Assembly (NCBI RefSeq): GCF_030504645.1
Contig: NZ_JAUKWQ010000004.1
Coordinates: 434,001-498,000, forward strand
DNA length: 64,000 nt
Direction of reading: 5' to 3'
From: Rhizobium oryzicola
Lineage (GTDB): Bacteria > Pseudomonadota > Alphaproteobacteria > Rhizobiales > Rhizobiaceae
The position numbers were made by a program, and so were the translations under genes. The notes under the pieces were generated by a model that was given only the letters and a program-made list of their open reading frames with translations, did no database searches and had not been told where the DNA came from. Shown here one piece after another: positions 53,657-61,652 of this stretch (within the stretch, counting starts at the first letter, position 1; every line of letters begins with the position of its first letter).

Positions 53657-55603
53657 TCACCGCACCGGACGCAGCGATTTCAAGCCGGACAGGATCTTTC
53701 GGCGTTTCCGCGGTGCAAGCGCGATGTCGCTGACAAGGCGGGCGCCACCCTCGTGCTTCTCAAGGGTTATCTTGCGGCTGTGAAACGCCTCCAGTTCGGT
53801 GCGATGGCCGACGCTGAGAATGGTGACCGTCGGAAGTTCCTCGATCAGCATTTCCATGATCTTGTCCTGCATCTTTTCGTCGAGCGCTGACGTTGCTTCG
53901 TCAAGCACGATGATATCAGGCGCGTGGAGGAGCAGCCGTGCGAATGCGAGGCGTTGTTTCTCGCCGCCAGACAAGGTGTGATCCCAAGGCGCCTCCTCCT
54001 CGATCTTTTCGCTGAGATGGCCCAATCCAACCTTGTCGAGTGCGACGCCGATCTCCTCCTTCGTCCAGCTGTCGGCGGGGCGAGGGTAAGCGACAGCACG
54101 GCCGAGCGTGCCCGCCGGAATGTAAGGTCGCTGCGGCAGCATGAACAACTGGCTGTCTCGGCGGAAGCCGACAAATCCGTTGCCCCATGGCCAGAGCCCC
54201 GCGATGGCGCGCACCAGCGTGCTCTTGCCGGACCCCGATTCGCCCGCCACCAGCACGCGCTCGCCCGGCTCCACCTTGACCTCGGTTTCCTTGACGACCG
54301 CCGTGCCATTGTCCAGCGAGACCGACAGCTCGTTCAGAGTCAACATGGTGCTACCGTCGGTTTCTCCATGCTTGATACGGCCGAATTGATCGTTCTTCTC
54401 GGCGTTTTCCAGCCCATCGAGCGAGACCATCAAGGAGGAGACACGCCTTGCGCAGGCGTTCCAGTCCGCAAGGCGGGGATAGTTGTCGACCAGCCATCCA
54501 AACGCGCTTTGCACAATGGTGAAGGCAGAGGCCGCCTGCATGACCTGGCCGAGCGTCATGCTTCCATCCAGAAATTTGGGGGCACAGAGCAGCACCGGCA
54601 CAACAGGCGCAATCAGCAGCGATCCGTGCGAGACCAGCGTCGTGCGCATATACTGGTTGGCCAGCAGCTTCCATTGCTTGCGAACATTGCCGAAGGTGCG
54701 ATCCAGATCGCTGCGTTCTTCTTCCTCGCCGCCGAGAAGGGCAATGCTCTCGCCGTTTTCACGCACACGCGTCAGCGTGTAGCGAAATTCCGCTTCGACC
54801 TGGTTTTTGGATTCGGACACTTTGACGAAGTTGCGCCCGATAAAGGCGATCGAGCTTGACGTAATGGCAGCATAGATAACTGCCGTAATGACGAGAAAAC
54901 CGGGTATGGTGACCATGTGTCCGGCCACCGGAATGGTCAGTGCGCCGCCGATGGTCCACAGCACGACGATGAAGGTGGAGGCAGAGACGAAGGCGGCGAT
55001 GACGCCCGATACGAAATCAACCGGCGACTCGGTCGCAATCCGCAGATCTTCTGATATCCGGGCCTCCGGATTTTTATGATCGCCATCGATCAGGTTCAAC
55101 TGATAGTACCGGCCATTGGCCAACCAGCGCGCAATTATTTCGCTCGTGAGCCATGACCGCCAGCGCCGCTGGATCTTCATCCGAACATAGACCTGTGCGG
55201 TGACGAGCATGACGCTGCCCGCGACCAAGGGTGGAAACAGCGCTGCCAGAAAATAAACCGTCGACGCATGCCGCTGCTCGATGGCGTCGAACAACCCGCG
55301 GTTCCAGATGTTGATGCCATATTGAAATGCGACATTCAGACCAATCAGAACGAGCAGGCCGATGGAAAACGGCCAGGCCAGCTTGTCACCCCGGCGGCTC
55401 CAGTATCCTCTCGCGCTGGTCCAGAACCGTTTGAGCAGGAATCGCTTTCGAGCCTTTTCCAGTTCTTCAGGGGTAAATTCGGTTTCCAAGGTGGAAGAAT
55501 GGGACGGCTGAGAGACATGGGATGCCAATCTCTGCTCCTGAGATGAGATGATTGTGGGAGGAATGGCGCCAAGCGATCCGCTGACGTTAGCCCGTATGGG
55601 CAA
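53657..55603 (-). CDS. ABC transporter, SbmA/BacA-like membrane domain fused to ATPase (BclA/YddA type)
   Basis: A 648-aa half-transporter. Six membrane spans (about 75-400) belong to the SbmA/BacA-like ABC_membrane_2 family (RWRSWLTSEIIARWLANGRY is its signature helix); the ATPase follows with Walker A GESGSGKST, LSGGEKQR signature and Walker B IIVLDEATSALD. BacA itself lacks the ATPase; the fused form resembles BclA of Bradyrhizobium, which imports host NCR peptides, and E. coli YddA. Import of peptides or vitamin-like compounds is expected. AGAAGG precedes the ATG. It stands alone; the adjoining 230 bp up to the IS remnant contain no gene. Confidence 0.85.
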   Translation of the reverse strand: MPIRANVSGSLGAIPPTIISSQEQRLASHVSQPSHSSTLETEFTPEELEKARKRFLLKRFWTSARGYWSRRGDKLAWPFSIGLLVLIGLNVAFQYGINIWNRGLFDAIEQRHASTVYFLAALFPPLVAGSVMLVTAQVYVRMKIQRRWRSWLTSEIIARWLANGRYYQLNLIDGDHKNPEARISEDLRIATESPVDFVSGVIAAFVSASTFIVVLWTIGGALTIPVAGHMVTIPGFLVITAVIYAAITSSSIAFIGRNFVKVSESKNQVEAEFRYTLTRVRENGESIALLGGEEEERSDLDRTFGNVRKQWKLLANQYMRTTLVSHGSLLIAPVVPVLLCAPKFLDGSMTLGQVMQAASAFTIVQSAFGWLVDNYPRLADWNACARRVSSLMVSLDGLENAEKNDQFGRIKHGETDGSTMLTLNELSVSLDNGTAVVKETEVKVEPGERVLVAGESGSGKSTLVRAIAGLWPWGNGFVGFRRDSQLFMLPQRPYIPAGTLGRAVAYPRPADSWTKEEIGVALDKVGLGHLSEKIEEEAPWDHTLSGGEKQRLAFARLLLHAPDIIVLDEATSALDEKMQDKIMEMLIEELPTVTILSVGHRTELEAFHSRKITLEKHEGGARLVSDIALAPRKRRKILSGLKSLRPVR

Positions 55604-55820
55604 GCCTTCTGACGGAGATCAAAAAGTGGGTTTGGGGCGCCCCTTCGGATGGTTTCATTCAAGCTGCAGAGGAACGTGGTGTTGTGAAATTTGTTCCGAG
55701 GATGGAGATCCGACATAAGATTATGTTTTGTCTGATCTTTTGGGTTTCAATCAAAGCGCTCAATACTGTGGGGCTCACGCTGACCCCGCGCTGGCCTTCT
55801 GGCCGTAAAGGCTGCCGATC

Positions 55821-56365
55821 TTAGGGTTAGAAGATGGCAGCCAAAGGCCCTGTTCCCCAGGAGCTATCCATCGACAGCACCCACATCAAGGCGCATCGCT
55901 CGGCGCAAGGCTCAAAAGGGGGGCGTGGGCGCAAGCGATTGGCACCTCGCGTGGCGCAAGAACAAGCAAAATCCATTGCTTGGCCGATGATTGTGGCCGA
56001 CCGGTCGCCTTCACACTGACTCCCGGAAACATTGCGGATATCAAGATGGCGATCCCATTGCTGGAACTCGCTCGCCCGACAAAGCGCCTCCTGGCAGGCA
56101 AAGCCTACGACGCCGACAGCTTGCGGGACTGGCTGGGGCGCCAACACATCAAGGCAGTCATTCCATCATCAGCCGCAAGAAGGACGCCGTATCCGTTGGA
56201 TCGCAAATCCTACAGCCGCAGGAACGTTATCGAGCGGTTGTTCTGCAGACTCAAGAATTGGCGACGCATCGCAACCAGATACGACCGCCTCGCAACAAAT
56301 TACATGGCAGCTATCGCTCTCGTTTCAGCAATAATCGCTTGGATATGATTGAGTCCTCACCCTAG
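55821..56365 (+). mobile_element. IS5-family (IS427 group) insertion sequence remnant
   Basis: Two frames together encode the C-terminal part of a DDE transposase: GPVPQELSIDSTHIKAHRSA (about 55855-55915) and then CGRPVAFTLTPGNIADIKMA to RRIATRYDRLATNYMAAIAL (to 56348). They are joined by a one-base shift at a G-run near 55917-55925; this group uses a programmed shift, so that may be original. The catalytic first half of OrfA is missing. The right end GAGTCCTCACCCTAG (56351-56365) is the usual IS427-type terminus, and TTAGGGTTAG at 55821 resembles its inverse, which suggests an internally deleted copy. Confidence 0.75.
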
Positions 56366-56372
56366 GACGCAA

Positions 56373-57461
56373 TCACCAAACCAGCCCGCGCGCCGCGACG
56401 TCCTCGACACGCGTAACGATGCCGTCGCGGTGGAAGGTCATCACGTCGAACAGGTTCGAGACAACGCAGGTATGGTTGGGGATGATGCGCACGCGTTCGC
56501 CGATCTCCGGGCGGATGCCTTCGACCTTCGACAGATCGACCGTCGCATGTTCTTCCGAAAGCCCCGTGATCACGGCATCGGGATATTCCACAATCAACCC
56601 GTAATCGGAAAAGCCGAGCAGGTCCGAGGTGAGTGCCTTGGAGCCCGCATCCAGAATGGCGCGCTCCGGCGTGGGGCGGGAGACGACGGTCGCCAGGATA
56701 TGCATGGCGCAATCATCCAGCGAGCAATGGCCGGCGCGCGCCATGGAGCGATCATTGTAGATATAGGTACCTGCCCGATGCTCCGTTGCTGTCGGAACGA
56801 GGTGTGCCGAAAACAGGCTGGGTGTGCCGCCATTCGACCGGATCGGGCATTCGATCCCGTCCACCGCCAGATAGGCCATGGTGGCGATGAAGAAATGTTC
56901 GACCGCAGCCTCTGTATGGGGCTTCGGATAGGTCATCAGCCCGCCGAAGATCAGACTTTTGCTGGCGACGATGCCGCGCGCCAGAGCGGCTGCTTCGTCG
57001 GGCGTCTGCACACCGCAGCGCCCGCCGCCGGTGTCGCATTCGACCAGGACCGTCAGCGGCTTGCGCCCTGCAAAATAGGCGGCAAGGCCAGTCACGGTCA
57101 CGATGCTGTCGGCCACGACCTTCAGGCCCGAGATCCGCTCATTGAGAGCCGCCAGACGCGCCAGCTTGTCCGCACCCAGAATGTTGAAGGTGATCAGGAT
57201 GTCCTCGAAACCGGCATCCGCAAACACTTCTGCCTCGGTGATCTTCTGGCAGTTGATGCCCGAGGCCCCCGCTTCCACCTGCTGACGCGCCAGCGCCGGT
57301 ATCTTGTGGGTCTTGATATGCGGGCGGAAGGCGAGGTTATGCGCGCTCATGTAATCCTGAACGCGCTTGATATTGCCAGCCAGCCGGTCCTCATCGATCA
57401 CGGGAAGCGGTGTCGACAGCGATTGAATGGTATCGCCAATCTGAGGACGGGGTAGTGTCAT
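56373..57461 (-). CDS. D-threonine aldolase / D-serine dehydratase-like PLP enzyme
   Basis: A 362-aa fold-type III PLP enzyme of the alanine racemase N-terminal group. The Schiff-base Lys50 is in FRPHIKTHK, and the C-terminal domain has the metal pair of the DSD1/D-threonine aldolase family (IPNHTCVVSNLFD, His and Cys). Such enzymes cleave beta-hydroxy D-amino acids or eliminate water from D-serine, needing PLP and a divalent metal. The ATG lies 2 bp after the stop of the M81 peptidase gene, so the two are coupled. The left end lies 8 bp from the IS remnant. Confidence 0.85.
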   Translation of the reverse strand: MTLPRPQIGDTIQSLSTPLPVIDEDRLAGNIKRVQDYMSAHNLAFRPHIKTHKIPALARQQVEAGASGINCQKITEAEVFADAGFEDILITFNILGADKLARLAALNERISGLKVVADSIVTVTGLAAYFAGRKPLTVLVECDTGGGRCGVQTPDEAAALARGIVASKSLIFGGLMTYPKPHTEAAVEHFFIATMAYLAVDGIECPIRSNGGTPSLFSAHLVPTATEHRAGTYIYNDRSMARAGHCSLDDCAMHILATVVSRPTPERAILDAGSKALTSDLLGFSDYGLIVEYPDAVITGLSEEHATVDLSKVEGIRPEIGERVRIIPNHTCVVSNLFDVMTFHRDGIVTRVEDVAARGLVW

Positions 57462-57463
57462 TG

Positions 57464-58933
57464 TCAGGCAGCCTCACTTGCATGCGGATCGGCCATGATT
57501 GGCCAGATATCCCGGCGCACCCGTCGATAGGGATTCGTCGCCGGGTTGTTCGGGTAAGGCGTACCCGCCGAGCAGTAAAGGATCTCACTCGCGATCTTTG
57601 AAAATGCCGCATAAAAATGGTTGGTGGATTTGATGACCAGGATGCGTTTCGCCAAGGGGTCGACGCCCAGTGCGGTAAACAGCGACGGGTCGTAGCTCTG
57701 CACGCGCACACTGCCGAGGATGATATCGATGCCGCGGTAATGGATATGCGCCGCATCGCCGAAGGGCGCGATGCTGTCGCCGAATTTCATCTCGGCGTTG
57801 CTCTGCAACTTCACCACCTTCACGATGCCATCAACGGGATTGCCGGTACCGGGCGCGGATTTGGCGCCGAAGCGTAGCGGAATTTCCGCGCCTTCACCGG
57901 CCGCCATACAGATCTGCACGGCGATCGGGTCCCAGATCAGGCCGATGGCGACATTCTCCACGCCGCGTGCCAATAATTCCTCCAGCACCACGGTCGCGTC
58001 ACCCGCCGTGCCGCCGCCCGGATTGTCCCACATATCGGCGATCACGACCGGGCCGGTGGCGATTTCCAGCGCCTTTGTCACGGCTTGTTTCTCGTCGATC
58101 GACGGCATCATGAAGGTGCCGCGCTTGGAGAAGAGATCGAGGCCGAGGTCTCGCGCTAAAGCCGCGCCCTTCTCGGGTTTTCCATTGGTCACGGCAATCA
58201 GCTTTGTGCCCATTTCCGGAACGTCACCGGCCATGAAACCGTGGATGACCGAAAGCGACAGAACGTCGTCATCGCTGGCCTCGATCCGCTTCAGATTGTC
58301 CACAAAAGAGCGCATCGGCTCGCGTGATGTCGGGAAGACGTCGATCATACGACAATCGAAGACGGACATGACCGGCGTCACGCGGCCTTCCAAAGTATCG
58401 ACGGCGATCCGCCAGAGGTCTTCGGCACGGTCGACGAAATCCGTATGCGGGAATTCCTTGAACACTACGAAGAAGTTCGCAGCCGCAACGCGCTTCGCCG
58501 TCAGATGGCTATGCGGGTCAAGCTCCGCGCAGAGCAGCACATCCGGCCCGATGATCTCGCGGATACGGGTGAGCAGATCGCCTTCCGGGTCAAGGTAACC
58601 GTCCGCCACCATGGCGCCGTGCAGGCCCATGACCACGGCATCCACAGGCATGGCTGCCCTCAGTTGGTCGAGGATCTCGTCGCGCAGGCCCTCATAGGCC
58701 TGTCTGTTGATGAGGCCGGCAGGATCTGCCCAAGCGGCTGTTCCCTCGATCAGCGTCCAGCCCTTCTCCGCGCACACTTTTCGCCCGACAGTGATCGGTG
58801 CGGTACACAGCGTCGGCGTCGCGGGATGCTGGCCGGGCGGCGCATACAGCGATTCCTCGAACGCGCGACGGTCGATGCAGATCGGTGAGAAGGTATTGGT
58901 TTCGGTCGCAAGGGCCGCGGTAAAAATGCGCAA
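57464..58933 (-). CDS. M81 family metallopeptidase (MlrC-like)
   Basis: A 489-aa protein of the microcystinase C family. The DUF1485 N-terminal domain has the zinc ligands in GLHGAMVADGYLD, CAELDPHSH and the later FKEFPHTDF; the C-terminal domain begins about residue 300 with IADMWDNPGGGTAGDATVVL. It starts at TTG with a weak GAAAGACGAAG upstream. Family members hydrolyse amide bonds of small unusual peptides or amino acids. It forms a leftward unit with the D-amino-acid aldolase-like gene and follows the SnoaL-like gene. Confidence 0.85.
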   Translation of the reverse strand: MRIFTAALATETNTFSPICIDRRAFEESLYAPPGQHPATPTLCTAPITVGRKVCAEKGWTLIEGTAAWADPAGLINRQAYEGLRDEILDQLRAAMPVDAVVMGLHGAMVADGYLDPEGDLLTRIREIIGPDVLLCAELDPHSHLTAKRVAAANFFVVFKEFPHTDFVDRAEDLWRIAVDTLEGRVTPVMSVFDCRMIDVFPTSREPMRSFVDNLKRIEASDDDVLSLSVIHGFMAGDVPEMGTKLIAVTNGKPEKGAALARDLGLDLFSKRGTFMMPSIDEKQAVTKALEIATGPVVIADMWDNPGGGTAGDATVVLEELLARGVENVAIGLIWDPIAVQICMAAGEGAEIPLRFGAKSAPGTGNPVDGIVKVVKLQSNAEMKFGDSIAPFGDAAHIHYRGIDIILGSVRVQSYDPSLFTALGVDPLAKRILVIKSTNHFYAAFSKIASEILYCSAGTPYPNNPATNPYRRVRRDIWPIMADPHASEAA

Positions 58934-58960
58934 GGCTTCGTCTTTCGCTTTCAGTATAGT

Positions 58961-59452
58961 TCAGCGGATACCCATCGGGTTCGGCAAGTAGCCCGTAAAG
59001 CCGGAGATCTTCCAGCGGCCCTCATGGAAGCGGCAGTAATAGAGTGTCTGCCACTGCATCACGTCCAGCTCGCCGTCTGCGCGCTTGATGCCGCCATTGA
59101 ACTTCTTGCGAACGAGTGCCGTTTCGCCTTCGATTTCGATCTCTTCCAAGGTCGTGGTGGTGAAGATCGCCGTGCGCGGATCTTCGCCATAGCTGCCCTT
59201 CTTGAAATCATCCGCCTGGCGCAGCCATTCGTCACGGTAAGCGGCAAGATTGGGGAAGGCCAGGCGCCAGTTGTCCGGGTTGGGGTCCTTGTTACCGGAA
59301 ATGCCGATGAAGCCTTCTTCGACGAAATCATGCTCCACCATCGACCAGTCCGCAGCCAGGAAAGCGTCGATGTCGCGGGGCACCAGCATCTCCCAGATGG
59401 CGCGGCGAGCGGCATCGCTTTCGGGGAACGGGTTGTTGAAAGGATCGCGCAT
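58961..59452 (-). CDS. NTF2/SnoaL-like fold protein
   Basis: A 163-aa protein that looks like a cone-shaped alpha+beta barrel: helical N-terminus (DAARRAIWEMLVPRDIDAFL), then strands ending in MQWQTLYYCRFHEGRWKISG and FTGYLPNP. No catalytic residues can be assigned. AGGGGC precedes the ATG. It heads the leftward unit and is divergent from RidA and RpiR genes, so it is probably part of the same regulon; possibly a lyase or isomerase of the pathway. Confidence 0.65.
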   Translation of the reverse strand: MRDPFNNPFPESDAARRAIWEMLVPRDIDAFLAADWSMVEHDFVEEGFIGISGNKDPNPDNWRLAFPNLAAYRDEWLRQADDFKKGSYGEDPRTAIFTTTTLEEIEIEGETALVRKKFNGGIKRADGELDVMQWQTLYYCRFHEGRWKISGFTGYLPNPMGIR

Positions 59453-59567
59453 TTTTTGCCCCTGGATCTAAATAGTTTTCATGATTGGCGAAAATCTCTA
59501 GCCAAATTCCGTTCAATATGGTCCATTGTCAATGATCGAAGAAAATAATTTGCATGAGAGGGACCCC

Positions 59568-59954
59568 ATGTCGATCAAACGCTACGGCGCGGAACAGGGT
59601 GGCGCCGGCGGCCAGAGGCTGCCATTTGCGAGGGCTGTCGAGGCGGATGGATGGCTGCATGTCTCTGGCCAGGTTGCCATGGAAAATGGCGAGATCATCA
59701 ATGGCGGCATTGTCGAGCAGACCCACAAGGCGATCGCCAATCTGATCGCGATCCTGCATGAGGCGGATTACGGCGTGGAGCATGTCGTACGTTGTGGCGT
59801 GTGGCTGGATGATCCGCGTGACTTCTGGACCTTCAACCGCATCTATCAGGGCTATTTCGGCGAACATCCGCCGGCCCGCGCCTGTGTGCAATCCGCCATG
59901 ATGGTCGATTGCAAGGTGGAAATCGACTGCATAGCCTACAAGCCGAAGACCTGA
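59568..59954 (+). CDS. RidA-family protein (enamine/imine deaminase)
   Basis: A 128-aa RidA/YjgF protein. The trimer active-site Arg is in PPARACVQSAM and the substrate Gly/Tyr region in VSGQVAMENGEIINGG. RidA hydrolyses reactive 2-aminoacrylate formed by PLP lyases acting on serine or threonine, which fits the D-serine/threonine-type enzyme encoded across the divergent promoter. ATG 59568 has GAGAGGGA upstream; an in-frame TTG/ATG stretch above it is not needed. The RpiR gene starts 20 bp after the stop. Confidence 0.88.
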   Translation: MSIKRYGAEQGGAGGQRLPFARAVEADGWLHVSGQVAMENGEIINGGIVEQTHKAIANLIAILHEADYGVEHVVRCGVWLDDPRDFWTFNRIYQGYFGEHPPARACVQSAMMVDCKVEIDCIAYKPKT

Positions 59955-59974
59955 AGAACGGCTTGGGAGGACAC

Positions 59975-60838
59975 ATGGATATCTTCGCGACGATTCAGGA
60001 GGAGCGGGCGCAGCTTTCTCCTTCCGAACAACGGATAGCGGATATCCTGCTGGGAGACTTCGACTTTGCTGTCGGGGCCTCGATCATCGAGCTTGCCGAG
60101 CGCGCTTCGGTTTCCCCTCCCACGGTTACCCGTTTTTGCCGGCGCCTGGGCTGCCAGAGCTTTTCCGACTTCAAGGTCAGCCTGGCGAAGACTGCCTTTG
60201 TCGGCGTTCGCTACCTGAACCCGGAAGCGAAGAGCACAGAGCCTGCCGATGTGGCGGAGGATGTGATCACCAAGGCGCAAAATGCGCTGTTCATGATGCA
60301 CAGGGCACTCGATCCTGTCGTTCTCGACAAGGTCGCGGACCGCCTGTCACGGGCGGAAATGATCTATGCCTTCGGGTCCGGCGGCAATTCCTCGATGATT
60401 GCCAGCGAGCTTCAAAATCGGCTGTTCCGTCTCGGCTCGCGCATCACGGCGAGCGCCGATTATCACATGCAGCTGATGCTGGCGGCGGCGGCGCGCACCA
60501 ATGATGTCATCATCGGGTCCTCCTTTTCCGGCCGCAATCTGGAGCTCGCCCGTTGCTTTGCGCTCGCACAGGATAGCGGCATCACCACGATAGCCTTGAC
60601 GCAGAGCGAAAGCCCGGTGGCGCGCGCGGCCGAACTGGTGATCGCGATTGATATTCCCGAAGGCGATAACATCTTTCGCCCCACCTCCACCCGTTTTGCC
60701 TATCTCGGCGTGGTGGATGTGATTGCGAGCCTCGTCGCCTATCGCAATCGCAAGCTTTCAACGGTGACGCTGCGCCATATCAAGCAACAACTGGTCGAAC
60801 ATCGCGACGAAGACGATCGCCAGGTTCTGGGAGACTGA
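59975..60838 (+). CDS. MurR/RpiR-family regulator
   Basis: A 287-aa regulator: an N-terminal helix-turn-helix (ELAERASVSPPTVTRFCRRL) and a SIS phosphosugar-binding domain (AEMIYAFGSGGNSSMIASEL, GSSFSGRNLELARC). Members respond to phosphosugars such as MurNAc-6-P. GGGAGG precedes the ATG, with TGACATG joining its end to the next gene. Its position suggests control of both the rightward amino-sugar genes and the leftward group. Confidence 0.9.
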   Translation: MDIFATIQEERAQLSPSEQRIADILLGDFDFAVGASIIELAERASVSPPTVTRFCRRLGCQSFSDFKVSLAKTAFVGVRYLNPEAKSTEPADVAEDVITKAQNALFMMHRALDPVVLDKVADRLSRAEMIYAFGSGGNSSMIASELQNRLFRLGSRITASADYHMQLMLAAAARTNDVIIGSSFSGRNLELARCFALAQDSGITTIALTQSESPVARAAELVIAIDIPEGDNIFRPTSTRFAYLGVVDVIASLVAYRNRKLSTVTLRHIKQQLVEHRDEDDRQVLGD

Positions 60839-60839
60839 C

Positions 60840-61616
60840 ATGAAAACCATCCTTGCCGTGGTGACAGGTGCTGCCGGGGATATCGGACGTGCGATTGCCT
60901 CGCGCCTTGCCGACAGCCATGACATGGTGGTGATGGTGGATATTGATGGCGCGGCGGTGATGAAGGCGGCAGAGGATCTGGGGCCGGCCGATCGCTTCGT
61001 TCCTGTCGTTGCTGATGTTACCGATCCCGCAAGCGTCAGCCAGATGGCAAATGCCATTGCAGCGCTCGGAACGGTGCGCACGCTCGTCAACAATGCAGGC
61101 GCTGCGCGCGCCGTTAGTCTGCATGATACGGATGCCGACATCTGGCGGAAGGATGCGAGCCTGAACCTGGAAGCGGCCTTTCTCACCTTTCGCGCGCTGG
61201 AAAACGATCTGAAACAGCTCGGCGGAGCGTTGATCAATATCGCGTCGGTCAACGGCATGGCGGTGTTTGGCCACCCGGCCTATAGCGCGGCCAAGGCGGG
61301 CCTCATACATTTCACCAAGCTGGTGGCGGTGGAATATGGCAAGTTCGGCATCCGCGCCAATGCGGTGGCGCCTGGCACGGTGCGCACCCAGGCCTGGGAG
61401 GCACGTGCTGCCGCCAACCCACAGGTCTTCGAGGAAGCCAAACGCTGGTATGCGCTGCAAAGGATCGCCACCGCTGAAGATGTTGCCAATGCCGTCTTCT
61501 TTCTTGCAAGCGATCAGGCGAAGGCCATCACCGGTGTGTGCCTGCCCGTGGATTGCGGGCTGACGGCCGGTCAGGCGGAGCTCGCGCGCACCTTCTCACA
61601 ATCCGATCACTATTGA
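60840..61616 (+). CDS. Short-chain dehydrogenase/reductase
   Basis: A 258-aa SDR with TGAAGDIGRAIA cofactor loop, VNNAGAAR, NIASVNGMAVFGHPAYSAAKAG (catalytic Ser, Tyr, Lys) and VAPGTVRTQAW. The ATG comes one base after the RpiR stop. Its final helix carries an unusual acidic/aromatic end (SQSDHY). A sugar or amino-sugar alcohol may be the substrate, judged from the hexosaminidase gene 36 bp downstream. Confidence 0.82.
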   Translation: MKTILAVVTGAAGDIGRAIASRLADSHDMVVMVDIDGAAVMKAAEDLGPADRFVPVVADVTDPASVSQMANAIAALGTVRTLVNNAGAARAVSLHDTDADIWRKDASLNLEAAFLTFRALENDLKQLGGALINIASVNGMAVFGHPAYSAAKAGLIHFTKLVAVEYGKFGIRANAVAPGTVRTQAWEARAAANPQVFEEAKRWYALQRIATAEDVANAVFFLASDQAKAITGVCLPVDCGLTAGQAELARTFSQSDHY

Positions 61617-61652
61617 ACCGAATTCAACAAAAGAGCCGGAAGGGGAACCAAC

